The notes: generated by a model not told the origin, from the letters alone. A stretch of 61,463 nucleotides of DNA from Lysobacter antibioticus HS124 (GCF_000336385.2 NZ_HG424457.1:1-61463), one strand, 5' to 3'; positions 10,200 through 18,921 are shown, counted from the first letter of the stretch. Made by a program: numbers and translations.

Positions 10200-10881
10200 C
10201 GGCGTTGCCGCCGGCGTCGGCCGCTTCGAGCAGGTAGCCGACCCCGCGCACGGTGACGATGCGCAGCGGCGCGGCCGCCAGGCGCTTGCGCAGGCGACCG
10301 ACGTAGAGCTCGATCGCGTTCGGCCCGGCCTCGTCGTCGAAGCCGAACAGGCCGTTGCCGATCTCGTCCTTGGCGACCGCCTGGCCGAGCCGGCCGATCA
10401 GGATTTCCAGCAGGCGGAATTCGCGGTTGGGCAGGTCGATCGCCTCGCCGTCGAGGGTCACCCGGTGCGCGCCGGCGTCGAACACCAGGCCGCCGATCTG
10501 CACCGCATCGGCGGCGCGGCCGTGGTGGCGGCGCAGCAAGGCGCGGCAGCGCGCTTCGAACTCGCGGAAGTCGAACGGCTTGCTGAGGTAGTCGTCGGCG
10601 CCGGCGTCGAGCGCCTTGACCCGGTCCTCGATGCCGTCGCGCGCGGTCAGCATCAGCACCGGCGTAGCGTCGCCGCGCTCGCGCAGGCCGGCGAGCAGGC
10701 CCAGGCCGTTGAGCCGCGGCAGGCCGATGTCGAGCACGATCAGATCGAAGGCCTGATAGCGCAGCACGCTGGCCGCGGCGATGCCGTCGGACTGCCAGTC
10801 CACCGCATGGCCGTCGCGGCGCATGCGCCTGACGATGGCGTCGGCCAGGTCTGCGTTGTCCTCGACCAACAGGATGCGCAC
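10192..10881 (-). CDS. OmpR-family response regulator, TctD-like
   Basis: A 229-residue regulator. The receiver domain (1-115) has the acidic pocket (MRILLVEDNADLADA), phospho-acceptor Asp51 in FDLIVLDIGLPRLNG and the switch Lys in DDYLSKPFDFREFEA. The C-terminal winged helix (about 125-220) ends with a VTVRGVGYLLE-type segment. It is the first gene of the regulator/kinase/binding-protein operon and is divergent from a porin gene. Its likely targets are the porin and citMHS genes. Confidence 0.95.
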   Translation of the reverse strand: MRILLVEDNADLADAIVRRMRRDGHAVDWQSDGIAAASVLRYQAFDLIVLDIGLPRLNGLGLLAGLRERGDATPVLMLTARDGIEDRVKALDAGADDYLSKPFDFREFEARCRALLRRHHGRAADAVQIGGLVFDAGAHRVTLDGEAIDLPNREFRLLEILIGRLGQAVAKDEIGNGLFGFDDEAGPNAIELYVGRLRKRLAAAPLRIVTVRGVGYLLEAADAGGNADG

Positions 10882-11117
10882 GGATTGCTCTCGTCGCGGC
10901 TCGCGCCGCGGTCAGGTGAAGCCGGATCGGACTCATCGCCCCGATCGCGCGGCCGGGACCGGCATGACAGGTCAATGACAGCTTCGCCCGCCTAGCCTGG
11001 GTTCGAGGGGTTGCGGCTGGCCGTCCCGGCTGAAGCAACTATAAGCGCAGACATGCGCGCCTGTCGCCGGAAATCCCATGAAAAAAGGGCCGGCGACGGG
11101 GCAACGGGAGAACATCG
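10882..11117. promoter_or_regulatory. Divergent control region with ATGACAG direct repeats
   Basis: ATGACAG occurs at 10964-10970 and again at 10975-10981, an 11-bp period that suits tandem OmpR-family subunits. On the porin side TATAAG at 11040-11045 could be a -10 box with no good -35, as expected of an activated promoter. In the porin leader an 8-bp hairpin (11063-11070 with 11090-11097) precedes a GGGAG ribosome-binding site. Functional roles are inferred. Confidence 0.5.
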
Positions 11118-12302
11118 ATGTCGTGTATCCGCCACGCCGCCGCGTGCGTCGCACTGTGCCTGACCGCCGCGCCCGCGGTGGCCGCCGAGGTCGCCGACGG
11201 GCCGGTCACTGCCGAATTCGGCGGCCGCCTCCACTGGGACTTCGCCAGTTTCGACAACGATGCGCGCGGCCCGCGCAACCCCGACGACACCGAAGTGCGC
11301 CGGCTGTGGCTGGACCTGTCGGGCAAGTTCTACGGCTGGGGCTACAAGATCGAAGGCGACTTCGCCGGGCTGCAGGACGAATTCTCCGGCGACAACGTCG
11401 AAGCCAAGGACGTCTACGTCACCCGCGATTTCAAGGCCGGCAAGCTGACCGTCGGCCAGTTCAAGCAGTACTTCACGCTCGACGACCGGATCAGTTCGAA
11501 CTACGGCGTGTTCATGGAGCGCTCGATGTTCGCCAGCTCAGTCGCGCCGCTGTACCGGCTCGGTGCCGCCTGGATCACCGCGCGCCCGGACTACACCATA
11601 GGCGGCAGCGTCTACAGTCTGGAAAGCATCGACGCCTGGAAGGTCAAGGGCCGTGCCGTCGGCGCGCGCGGCACCTGGACGCCGTTGCGCGACGACGAAC
11701 GCACCCTACACCTGGGCTTGTCGCTGGCGCGCGAGTATTACGATCATCCTGGCCGCGACGGCGCCAACGGCCTGCGCATCGCACCGCGCCCGACCGGGCA
11801 TCTGTCCGACAACAGCCGCGCGACCCTGGTCAGTTTCAATCGCGGACTGGACACCGACGTCGATAAGTACTCGCTGGAGTTCGGCCTGTCGCAGGGGCCG
11901 CTGTATGTGCAGTCCGAACTCGGCAGCGCCGATTTCGACGATGGCTCGCAACGCGGCGAAGTGCGCTCGGCCTACGGCCTGGTCGGCTGGTTCCTGACCG
12001 GCGAGTCGATGCCTTACGACAGCAAGAGCGGCCGCTTCGCCCGGGTCAAGCCGTTGCGCGACAGCGGCGCCTGGCAGGTGGCGCTGCGCTACGACACCAT
12101 CCGCGGCAAGCAGCACCTCGACGGCAGCGCGAACTTCCGCGACGTGTCGATGGAACAGGCCAGCGTCGGGGTGAACTGGCACCTGCGCTCGAACCTGCGC
12201 TTCATGCTCGACTGGATCGAGAGCCGCAATCGCGATCGGCTGGCGGGCGTCACGCTGGACCGGACCCGCGCGTTGACCGGACGCTTTCAGTACGACTTCT
12301 GA
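11118..12302 (+). CDS. Outer-membrane porin, OprO/OprP (phosphate-selective porin) family
   Basis: A 394-residue protein. A signal peptide (cleavage after AAPAVAA, about residue 23) precedes a beta-barrel typical of the OprO/P superfamily: FGGRLHWDFASF, GKFYGWGYKIEGDF, GKLTVGQFKQYFTLDD, and a terminal Phe (TGRFQYDF). It should form an anion-favouring trimeric channel. Though named for phosphate and polyphosphate, many homologues sit beside carboxylate transporters. The position between a TctDE-like operon and a citrate carrier suggests outer-membrane passage of citrate or another tricarboxylate. GGGAG lies just upstream of the ATG. Confidence 0.88.
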   Translation: MSCIRHAAACVALCLTAAPAVAAEVADGPVTAEFGGRLHWDFASFDNDARGPRNPDDTEVRRLWLDLSGKFYGWGYKIEGDFAGLQDEFSGDNVEAKDVYVTRDFKAGKLTVGQFKQYFTLDDRISSNYGVFMERSMFASSVAPLYRLGAAWITARPDYTIGGSVYSLESIDAWKVKGRAVGARGTWTPLRDDERTLHLGLSLAREYYDHPGRDGANGLRIAPRPTGHLSDNSRATLVSFNRGLDTDVDKYSLEFGLSQGPLYVQSELGSADFDDGSQRGEVRSAYGLVGWFLTGESMPYDSKSGRFARVKPLRDSGAWQVALRYDTIRGKQHLDGSANFRDVSMEQASVGVNWHLRSNLRFMLDWIESRNRDRLAGVTLDRTRALTGRFQYDF

Positions 12303-12467
12303 CTCCGGCGCTCGAACCGCCCTGGATTCGCGCGTTCGCGTGGATCACAGGCCGGGTTTCGCCGCCGCCGGGCCGACCGCATCCGCGGACGCCGGACGCG
12401 AGCGTTCTGTCGCCATCCGCAACGCTGCGCCCCGCACGCAGCTCCGTTTTCGAAAAGGAACCGCCTC

Positions 12468-13796
12468 ATGTTGACCGCGCTCGGCTTCGGCATGGTCCTG
12501 ACCTTCATGTACCTGATCATGAGCAAGCGGCTGTCGCCGCTGGTCGCGCTGATCGTGATCCCGATCGCCTTCGCCCTGCTCGGCGGCTACGGCGCCGGGA
12601 TCGGCGAGATGATGATCGAGGGCATCAAGAAAATCGCTCCGACCGGCGTGATGCTGATGTTCGCGATCCTGTACTTCGGGGTCATGATCGATGCCGGCCT
12701 GTTCGATCCGATCGTCAAGCGCATCCTCAAGCTGGTCAAGGGCGATCCGCTCAAGATCGTGGTCGGCACCGCGGTGCTGGCGATGCTGATCTCGCTCGAC
12801 GGCGACGGCTCGACCACCTACATGATCACCGTCTCGGCGATGCTGCCGCTGTTCCAGCGCCTGCGCATGAACGCGCTCAACCTGACCTGCGTGACCATTC
12901 TCGCCGGCGGGGTGATGAACCTGACCCCGTGGGGCGGGCCGACTGCGCGCGCGGCGACCGCGCTGCACGTCGACCCCAGCGACGTGTTCGTGCCGCTGGT
13001 GCCGGCGATGGGCGTGTCGCTGCTGTCGGTGCTGGCCCTGGCGTGGTACCTGGGCCTGCGCGAGCGCAAGCGGCTGGGCATCGTCACCCTGCATGGCCAC
13101 GCCGCCGACTGGAACCCGGAGCTGGACACCGCCAGCGACAATCTGCCGACCCTGGCCGACAGCGAGGACACCAAGCGGCCCAAGCTGCTGTGGGTCAACG
13201 CCGGCCTGACCGTGGCGCTGATGACCGCGCTGGTGCTGGGCGTGCTGCCGCTGCCGGTGTTGTTCATGATCGGCTTCGCGATCGCGCTGGTGATCAATTA
13301 CCCGGACCTGGCCGAGCAGCGCCGGCGCATCGGCAACCACGCCGGCAACGTGCTGGCGGTGGTGTCGCTGATCTTCGCCGCCGGCATCTTCACCGGCATC
13401 CTGTCCAACACCGGCATGGTCGAAGCGATGTCGCGCAGCTTCCTGGCGGTGATTCCGGATGCCTGGGGCCCGTACCTGGCGGTGATCACCGCGATCGCGA
13501 GCATGCCGTTCACCTTCTTCATGTCCAACGACGCGTTCTATTTCGGCGTGCTGCCGATCCTGTCGGAGGCCGCCGGCCACTACGGCATCACTCCGGTGGA
13601 AATGGCGCGCGCCTCGCTGGCCGGGCAGCCGGTGCACTTGCTGAGCCCGCTGGTGCCCTCGACCTATCTGCTGGTCGGCATGGCCAACGTCGACTTCGGC
13701 GACCACCAGCGCTTCACCCTGAAGTGGGCGGTGCTGGTGTCGCTGGTGCTGATGTTCGCCTCGCTGGCCCTGGCCTTGTATCCGCTGGCCACCTGA
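12468..13796 (+). CDS. CitMHS-family citrate:cation symporter
   Basis: A 442-residue inner-membrane protein with about 11-12 hydrophobic helices and CitMHS signatures: MLTALGFGMVLTFMYLIMS at the start, LDGDGSTTYMITVSAMLPL, the conserved LTPWGGPTARAATAL, and FFMSNDAFYFGVLPIL near the end. CitMHS carriers import citrate complexed with Mg2+ or Ca2+ together with protons. GGA precedes the ATG by about 8 bases. It lies 165 bp after the porin in the same direction, so the two may share a transcript or be separately activated by the TctD-like regulator. Confidence 0.93.
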   Translation: MLTALGFGMVLTFMYLIMSKRLSPLVALIVIPIAFALLGGYGAGIGEMMIEGIKKIAPTGVMLMFAILYFGVMIDAGLFDPIVKRILKLVKGDPLKIVVGTAVLAMLISLDGDGSTTYMITVSAMLPLFQRLRMNALNLTCVTILAGGVMNLTPWGGPTARAATALHVDPSDVFVPLVPAMGVSLLSVLALAWYLGLRERKRLGIVTLHGHAADWNPELDTASDNLPTLADSEDTKRPKLLWVNAGLTVALMTALVLGVLPLPVLFMIGFAIALVINYPDLAEQRRRIGNHAGNVLAVVSLIFAAGIFTGILSNTGMVEAMSRSFLAVIPDAWGPYLAVITAIASMPFTFFMSNDAFYFGVLPILSEAAGHYGITPVEMARASLAGQPVHLLSPLVPSTYLLVGMANVDFGDHQRFTLKWAVLVSLVLMFASLALALYPLAT

Positions 13797-13799
13797 GTC

Positions 13800-13962
13800 T
13801 TGCAGGAGCGGCGTAAGCCGCGACAGCCGGAGCGGCGATCGAAAGCGCCCCTTCCCCAAAACCGGAGAGCGCCAAGACCGATCCCGGCCGTATCCGCGTC
13901 GCCCTCGGCCGCAACGCTCACGTACACCGCTTCGGTGGTCGCGACTCACGCCGCTCCTACAG
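13800..13962. repeat. REP pair (inverted)
   Basis: A slightly variant forward head (TTGCAGGAGCGGCGTAAGCC) begins 3 bp after the CitMHS stop and faces a reverse head at about 13928-13962. It separates two codirectional genes and may attenuate transcription between them. Confidence 0.8.
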
Positions 13963-14006
13963 ACACCCACCTCGCCGTCGTTCGTCCAACACAGGAACCG
14001 TTCGCC

Positions 14007-14747
14007 ATGACACTCCGCATCGCCTACGTCACCAGCGGCATGGGCAGCCTCGGCACTGCGATCTGCCAGAAACTCGCCGACCACGGGCACACCGTGGTCG
14101 CCGGCTGCGGTCCGGGTTCGCCGCGCAAGGCCGCCTGGCTGCGCGAACAACGCGAGCTGGGCTACGACTTCATCGCCTCGGAGGGCAACGCCGCCGACTG
14201 GACCTCCAGCGTGGAGGCTTTCGCCCAGGTCAAGGCCGAGGTCGGCGAAATCGACGTGCTGGTCAACAACGCCGGCGGCACCCGCGACGTGCTGTTCCGG
14301 CAGATGACCCGCGACGACTGGAACGCGGTCATGGCCAGCAATCTGCACAGCCTGTTCAACATCACCAAGCAGGTCATCGACGGCATGTCGGCGCGCGGCT
14401 GGGGGCGGATCATCAACATCGCCTCGGTCAGCGCGCAGAAGGGCCAGATCGGCCAGGTCAACTACGCCACCGCCAAGTCGGCGATGCACGGCTTCACCCG
14501 CGCCCTGGCGCAGGAGTTCGCCGCGCGCGGGGTCACGGTCAACACGGTCTCGCCGGGCTACGTGGCCAGCGCCGCGATCAGCGCCTTCCCGCCCGACGTG
14601 CTCGACCGCCTGGCCGCGTCGGTGCCGGTGCGCCGGCTGGGCAAGCCGGAGGAGGTCGCCAGCCTGTGCGCCTGGCTGGCCTCGGACGATGCCGCATTCG
14701 TCACCGGCGCGGATTACGCGGTCAACGGCGGCTTGCACATGGCTTGA
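14007..14747 (+). CDS. phaB: Acetoacetyl-CoA reductase-like SDR (PhaB family)
   Basis: A 246-residue short-chain dehydrogenase closely resembling PhaB: VVAGCGPGSPRKAAWL, FIASEGNAADW, GEIDVLVNNAGGTRDVLF, and catalytic Ser-Tyr-Lys in NIASVSAQKGQIGQVNYATAK, ending NGGLHMA. PhaB reduces acetoacetyl-CoA to (R)-3-hydroxybutyryl-CoA with NADPH. The nucleotide-binding glycine motif is unusual: TSGMGSLG in place of TGGMGGIG, with Ser at two normally Gly positions. No PHA synthase or thiolase is in the window. ATG at 14007 follows AGGA; upstream in-frame codons are REP sequence. Confidence 0.88.
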   Translation: MTLRIAYVTSGMGSLGTAICQKLADHGHTVVAGCGPGSPRKAAWLREQRELGYDFIASEGNAADWTSSVEAFAQVKAEVGEIDVLVNNAGGTRDVLFRQMTRDDWNAVMASNLHSLFNITKQVIDGMSARGWGRIINIASVSAQKGQIGQVNYATAKSAMHGFTRALAQEFAARGVTVNTVSPGYVASAAISAFPPDVLDRLAASVPVRRLGKPEEVASLCAWLASDDAAFVTGADYAVNGGLHMA

Positions 14748-14757
14748 AGCGCCGCCC

Positions 14758-14916
14758 CTGTCGGCGTGGCGCGAGCCGCGACCACCGCAGCGGCGATCGG
14801 CAGCGGACTGTCCGAAGACCGGTCGCCCAGGAAGGCCAGCGTGTGCAGCGTACCGCCTTCGGCCGCGGCGCTTGCATGCGTCGCTGCGACTGTCGCGGCT
14901 CACGCCGCTCCTACAG
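14758..14916. repeat. REP pair (degenerate forward head)
   Basis: A decayed forward head (TGTCGGCGTGGCGCGAGCC) at 14758 faces a good reverse head at about 14880-14914. It fills the space between the convergent ends of the PhaB-like gene and the DUF1704 gene. Confidence 0.75.
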
Positions 14917-14921
14917 AAGCC

Positions 14922-16196
14922 TCAGCCGATTTCGCTGAAGTCGCCTTCGGCCATCTGGTCCAGGCGGATGCGGTTGGCGAACAACGAGAACGCCAGCATG
15001 CCGGCCAGGCCGTTGGCGCGGGTGATCCACGGCGGCATCCAGCGCGGCGGCGCCAGCACGCCGTCCTGGAACAAGGGCTCGAAGCGCTGCACGTCGCCCA
15101 GGGTCATCTTGCCGGCGAACAGCCAGCGGCACAGGTGCAGCTTCTGTTGGCGCAAGGCCCAGCGGAAGAAGGTGTGCACGCCGACCAGACCGCGCAGGTA
15201 GACGGTGTCCTTGGTGAAGGCCGCCCCGCCCGAGGTCGGTACCCCGCGGTAGACGCGCTGAGCCGAGGCGAAGCTGTCCTCCGGCGACTGGCCGGCGTCG
15301 ATGAAGTAGCGGAACACTTCGATGAAGTCGGCGCCGTCCAGCGCCATCGCCACTGCGTCGATGCGCAGGCTCAGGCGCTTCATGCGGCCGATGTCGATGC
15401 TGCCGGTGATCTGTTCGGCGAAGGTCGCCAGGCCTTCCTGGGTGGCGGTGCTGCGCGGCGACGACAAGGCCAGGCTGGGCAGCACCGGCTGTTCGCGGCC
15501 GTTGAGCGCGGTCAGCGAATGCACGAAGGCCTCGTGCTGCAGCAGCTGGTGACGGTCGTAGTCGCTGAACGCCGCGCCGCTGCGCAGGCGAATGCGGGTC
15601 GCGCCGGCGGCGGCCTTGGCGATCAGCTCGGGGTCGAGCACGACCTCGATCACCCGGCCGTCGAAGTAGTCGTCTAGGTCGCGCTGCAGTTGCAGGCTCA
15701 GCGCGGTGGCGGAGATCTGCACCGTCTCGGCCGGCGACATCAGCTCGCGGTCGAGTTCGTCGGCGATGGAGATGAAGTGGTTGGCCGCTTCGCGCGTGCT
15801 CGGTCCCTGCCCCGGCAGGGCCACGTCGGGCTGGCCGAACAGTTGGATCGAGTAACCCGTCACCTCCGGCGAGCCCAGCGATTCCACCAGCTGCGCGGCG
15901 ATGCCCCAGCTGCGCGAGGAATCGATCAGGTACTCGCCGAGCGGATGGTCGGGGTCGGCCTCGGCGGCGATCGCGTCCAGTTCGGCGCGGACGTCGGCGA
16001 AGTCGTATTGCGGGTAGATCACCGTCGGCGGCCGCGCGGTGCCGCGGGCGTAGTCGGCGAGGAACTGCACCTCCATGCCGGCCGGCCAGCTGGCCATGGT
16101 CAACAGCTTGATCCCGCGCGCGGCACGGACCATGCGCGCATCGAGCGCGGCATGGTGCTGGATCTCGGCGTGCAGGCTGGGCGAGAGCAGGCTCAT
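14922..16196 (-). CDS. DUF1704 / 'QEGLA motif' putative metallopeptidase
   Basis: A 424-residue cytosolic-looking protein of the DUF1704 family, often labelled 'flavohemoglobin expression-modulating QEGLA motif protein'. It has HEAFVH (an HExxxH signature) followed about 30 residues later by STATQEGLATFAEQ, which fits two His ligands, a catalytic Glu and a third ligand Glu. From family knowledge, eukaryotic members include MATCAP tubulin carboxypeptidases with the same metal site, so a peptidase role is plausible. The start at 16196 (MSLLSPSLHAE) avoids a low-complexity extension. It lies 105 bp downstream of rsgA, same strand. Confidence 0.85.
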   Translation of the reverse strand: MSLLSPSLHAEIQHHAALDARMVRAARGIKLLTMASWPAGMEVQFLADYARGTARPPTVIYPQYDFADVRAELDAIAAEADPDHPLGEYLIDSSRSWGIAAQLVESLGSPEVTGYSIQLFGQPDVALPGQGPSTREAANHFISIADELDRELMSPAETVQISATALSLQLQRDLDDYFDGRVIEVVLDPELIAKAAAGATRIRLRSGAAFSDYDRHQLLQHEAFVHSLTALNGREQPVLPSLALSSPRSTATQEGLATFAEQITGSIDIGRMKRLSLRIDAVAMALDGADFIEVFRYFIDAGQSPEDSFASAQRVYRGVPTSGGAAFTKDTVYLRGLVGVHTFFRWALRQQKLHLCRWLFAGKMTLGDVQRFEPLFQDGVLAPPRWMPPWITRANGLAGMLAFSLFANRIRLDQMAEGDFSEIG

Positions 16197-16301
16197 GCGG
16201 CGGCTCGGGGGGCGGGGTGTGGGGTGGCTTGTGTTTGCAGCAAAGGCGGAGGCAACGGCAAGCTTCGGCCGCCGGCCGGCACGCACATCCCCGAGCCGGC
16301 C

Positions 16302-17417
16302 TCAGCGCCGGCCATACTTGTCTTCCAGGCGCTTGTTCAGCGCCTTGCCCAGCACTTTCTCGTCGGCCTTCTGCGCGCGCCGGTTGGCGAGCTTGTTGGC
16401 GGCGCCGGCGACTTCCTCGCGCAGCTTGAGGTAATTGGCGAAGCGCTGCGGGTCCAGGCGCCCGCCCTCGATCGCGGCGCGCACCGCGCAGCCGGGTTCG
16501 CGGTGGTGCGAACAGTCGCGGAATTTGCATTGCTCGGCCAGGGACTCGACGTCGGCGAAGTTCTCGGCGACGTCTTCCTCGCCGGTGGGCTTCAGCTCGC
16601 GCATGCCGGGGGTGTCGATCAGGCAGGCGCCGGTCGGCAGCGGGATCAGCGCGCGGTGGGTGGTGGTGTGGCGGCCGCGGGCATCGCTTTCGCGCACCGC
16701 GCCGGTCTTCATCCGCTCGATGCCGAGCAGGCTGTTGGTCAGGGTCGACTTGCCGGCGCCGGAGGAACCGACCAACACCGCGGTGCGGCCCGGGCCCAGC
16801 CACGCCGCCAAGGCCTCGCGCACGCCGTCGCGGTCGCGGGCGTTGACCGCGCGCACCGCCACGCCCTGGGCCAGTTCGATCAGCGCCCCGGTCGCGGCGG
16901 CGATCGCGTTCTCGTCGGCGGCCAGGGCCTCGTCGGCCTTGGTCAGCACGATCACCGGCTCGGCGCCGCCGCGCACCAGCAGCAGGTAGCGCTCGATCCG
17001 GCGCGGGTTGAAGTCGGCGTCGAGGCCGCAGACCACGAATACGGTATCGACGTTGGCGGCGATCAGCTGCTGCTTGTAGTGCTCGCCGGCGGCGCCGCGC
17101 TTGATCGCGGTATGGCGCGGCAGCAGCGCCACCACCCGGCGCCGGCCCTCGCCCTCGATCAGCAGCCAGTCGCCGACCCCGGGGCGTTGCTCGGGCGGGA
17201 AGCGCGGGCGCTGCCATTCGGGCAGGGAGTCGACCGGGAAGCTGCTGTCGGGGCCGTCGGCCACCACATAGCCGCTGCGGTGCTGCTCGACCACCCGCGC
17301 CGGGCGCGCGTGGGGGTGCTCGGCCAGGGCCTGCTGCCAGACCGGGTCGGCCGGGAGCGGGTCGGCGGCCGTGATCGGCCAGCCGATCGCCTGCAAGGCG
17401 GACAGTTCAGGGGTCAA
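16302..17417 (-). CDS. rsgA: Small ribosomal subunit biogenesis GTPase RsgA
   Basis: A 371-residue circularly permuted GTPase. An OB-fold N-terminal domain comes first, then G4 (VLTKAD), G1 (LVGSSGAGKSTLTNSLLG), G2 around RGRHTTTHR, and G3 (LIDTPGMREL) in the permuted order that defines RsgA/YjeQ. The C-terminal zinc-binding region CKFRDCSHHREPGC is complete. It matures the 30S subunit by releasing RbfA in a GTP-dependent way. Its own promoter should lie in the 244-bp divergent gap with the aminotransferase gene. Confidence 0.97.
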   Translation of the reverse strand: MTPELSALQAIGWPITAADPLPADPVWQQALAEHPHARPARVVEQHRSGYVVADGPDSSFPVDSLPEWQRPRFPPEQRPGVGDWLLIEGEGRRRVVALLPRHTAIKRGAAGEHYKQQLIAANVDTVFVVCGLDADFNPRRIERYLLLVRGGAEPVIVLTKADEALAADENAIAAATGALIELAQGVAVRAVNARDRDGVREALAAWLGPGRTAVLVGSSGAGKSTLTNSLLGIERMKTGAVRESDARGRHTTTHRALIPLPTGACLIDTPGMRELKPTGEEDVAENFADVESLAEQCKFRDCSHHREPGCAVRAAIEGGRLDPQRFANYLKLREEVAGAANKLANRRAQKADEKVLGKALNKRLEDKYGRR

Positions 17418-17661
17418 AGGCGCGCACGACGGGGGACATGGCGCGATTCTACATAGGCGGCCGGTCGCGCGGCCCTCGGCGCCCGTCGCGGCGGGCCGCG
17501 CGACGCCTCGCCCGCCCCCTCCCCGCCCGCGTCGCCGCCCGGCCCGGTGAACTGTGCGCCCCGCCCCCGCCTGCCGGCCCCGCCGGGCCGGGCGATCAGC
17601 TGATTAGTGATTGCGATTCAGCTAGTCTGGACGGCACCTTTCCCATTCCGATCCTGCCGCG
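17418..17661. promoter_or_regulatory. Divergent promoter region rsgA / aminotransferase
   Basis: A 244-bp gap. It is extremely GC-rich from 17450 to 17590. The only AT-richer island (17590-17660, TGATTAGTGATTGCGATTCAG and on) is next to the aminotransferase start and is the likely promoter side. No member of the repeat families is seen. Confidence 0.4.
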
Positions 17662-18915
17662 ATGTCCCTTCCGCCCCTGAAAACCCGCGAACGCCTGTCC
17701 GAAGTCCGCTACGAAATCCGCGGTGAACTGGCCCGGCGAGCTCGCGAGTTGGAGGCCCAGGGACGCAAGCAGATCAAGCTCAACATCGGCAATCCGGGCG
17801 CGTTCGGGTTCCGCGCGCCGGAGCACCTGCAGCGCGCGATCGCCGAGCGCATCGCCGACACCGATCCCTACACCCACCAGCAAGGCCTGCCGATCGCGCG
17901 CGAAGCGATCGCCGCGTTCCACAAGCAGCGCGGCACGCCCAACGCCTCGCCCGAGCGCGTGTTCGTCGGCAACGGCGTCAGCGAGCTGATCGACCTGTCG
18001 CTGCGCGCCCTGCTCAATCCCGGCGACGAAGTGCTGCTGCCTTCGCCCGACTACCCGCTGTGGTCGGCGGCGACCATCCTCAACGACGGCCGCCCGGTGT
18101 ACTACCGCTGCCAGCCGGAGAACGGCTTCCTGCCCGACCCGGACGAGATCGAGCAACTGATCTCCAGCCGCACCCGCGCGATCGTCCTGATCAACCCCAA
18201 CAACCCGACCGGCGCGGCCTACCCGCGCGAGCTGATCGAGCGCATCGTCGCCATCGCCGCGCGCCACAAGCTGCTGCTGATGTGCGACGAGATCTACGAC
18301 TCGATCCTGTACGACGGCGCGCAGTTCACCCCGATCGCGCCGATCGCCGGCGACCTGCCCTGCCTGAGCTTCGGCGGCCTGTCCAAGGTCCACCGCGCTT
18401 GCGGCTGGCGCGTGGGCTGGGCGGTGCTGTCCGGCGACCCGGTCGCCAGCGGCGATTTCCATCACGCCATGGACCTGCTCGGCGCGCTGCGCCTGTGCGC
18501 CAACGTGCCGGGCCAGTTCGCGATCGAAGCCGCGCTGCACGGCGAGGACACCATCGCCCCGCTGTGCGCGCCGGGCGGCCGCCTGTACGAAGCGCGCCGC
18601 GCGGTGATCGAGTCGGTGCAGGCCAGCAAGCACCTGGAGCTGGTCGCCCCGGCCGGCGCGCTGTACGCCTTCCCGGCGGTGACCGGCGCCGCGGCGCAGG
18701 GCTTCGACGACCACAAGTTCGCGCTCGAACTGCTGGAAACCGAAGACGTGCTGGTGGTGCCGGGCTCGAGCTTCAACGTGCCCTACCGCAATCATTTCCG
18801 CGTCACCCTGCTGCCGCTGCCGGAGCAGGTGCGCGAGGTGTTCCTGCGCATCGAACGCGTGCTCGACCGCTACGCCGAGCGCGCCGACGACAAGGCCCGC
18901 GCTGCGGTGGCCTGA
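17662..18915 (+). CDS. alaA: Alanine aminotransferase-like PLP enzyme (AlaA family)
   Basis: A 417-residue fold-type I aminotransferase that aligns end to end with E. coli AlaA: IKLNIGNPGAFGF, VFVGNGVSELIDLSLRALLN, PSPDYPLWSAA, VLINPNNPTGAAYPRELIE, CDEIYDSILYDG and the PLP lysine in SFGGLSKVHRACGWRVGW. The expected reaction is pyruvate plus glutamate to alanine plus 2-oxoglutarate. Related xanthomonad enzymes are sometimes annotated DapC, so the exact amino donor is less certain than the class. Six bases separate it from the SGNH hydrolase gene, implying an operon. Confidence 0.88.
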   Translation: MSLPPLKTRERLSEVRYEIRGELARRARELEAQGRKQIKLNIGNPGAFGFRAPEHLQRAIAERIADTDPYTHQQGLPIAREAIAAFHKQRGTPNASPERVFVGNGVSELIDLSLRALLNPGDEVLLPSPDYPLWSAATILNDGRPVYYRCQPENGFLPDPDEIEQLISSRTRAIVLINPNNPTGAAYPRELIERIVAIAARHKLLLMCDEIYDSILYDGAQFTPIAPIAGDLPCLSFGGLSKVHRACGWRVGWAVLSGDPVASGDFHHAMDLLGALRLCANVPGQFAIEAALHGEDTIAPLCAPGGRLYEARRAVIESVQASKHLELVAPAGALYAFPAVTGAAAQGFDDHKFALELLETEDVLVVPGSSFNVPYRNHFRVTLLPLPEQVREVFLRIERVLDRYAERADDKARAAVA

Positions 18916-18921
18916 GCCGCC

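Noticed and set aside
11078-11866. 262-codon frame beginning ATGAAAAAAGGG in the porin leader
   Set aside because: It is a +1 shadow of the porin gene with an Arg/Pro-rich translation; only the leader hairpin in that stretch was kept.
13800-14006. N-terminal extension of the PhaB-like reductase
   Set aside because: The extra in-frame codons translate REP sequence (METs and Arg-rich segments); the family start MTLRIAYVT at 14007 has its own AGGA.
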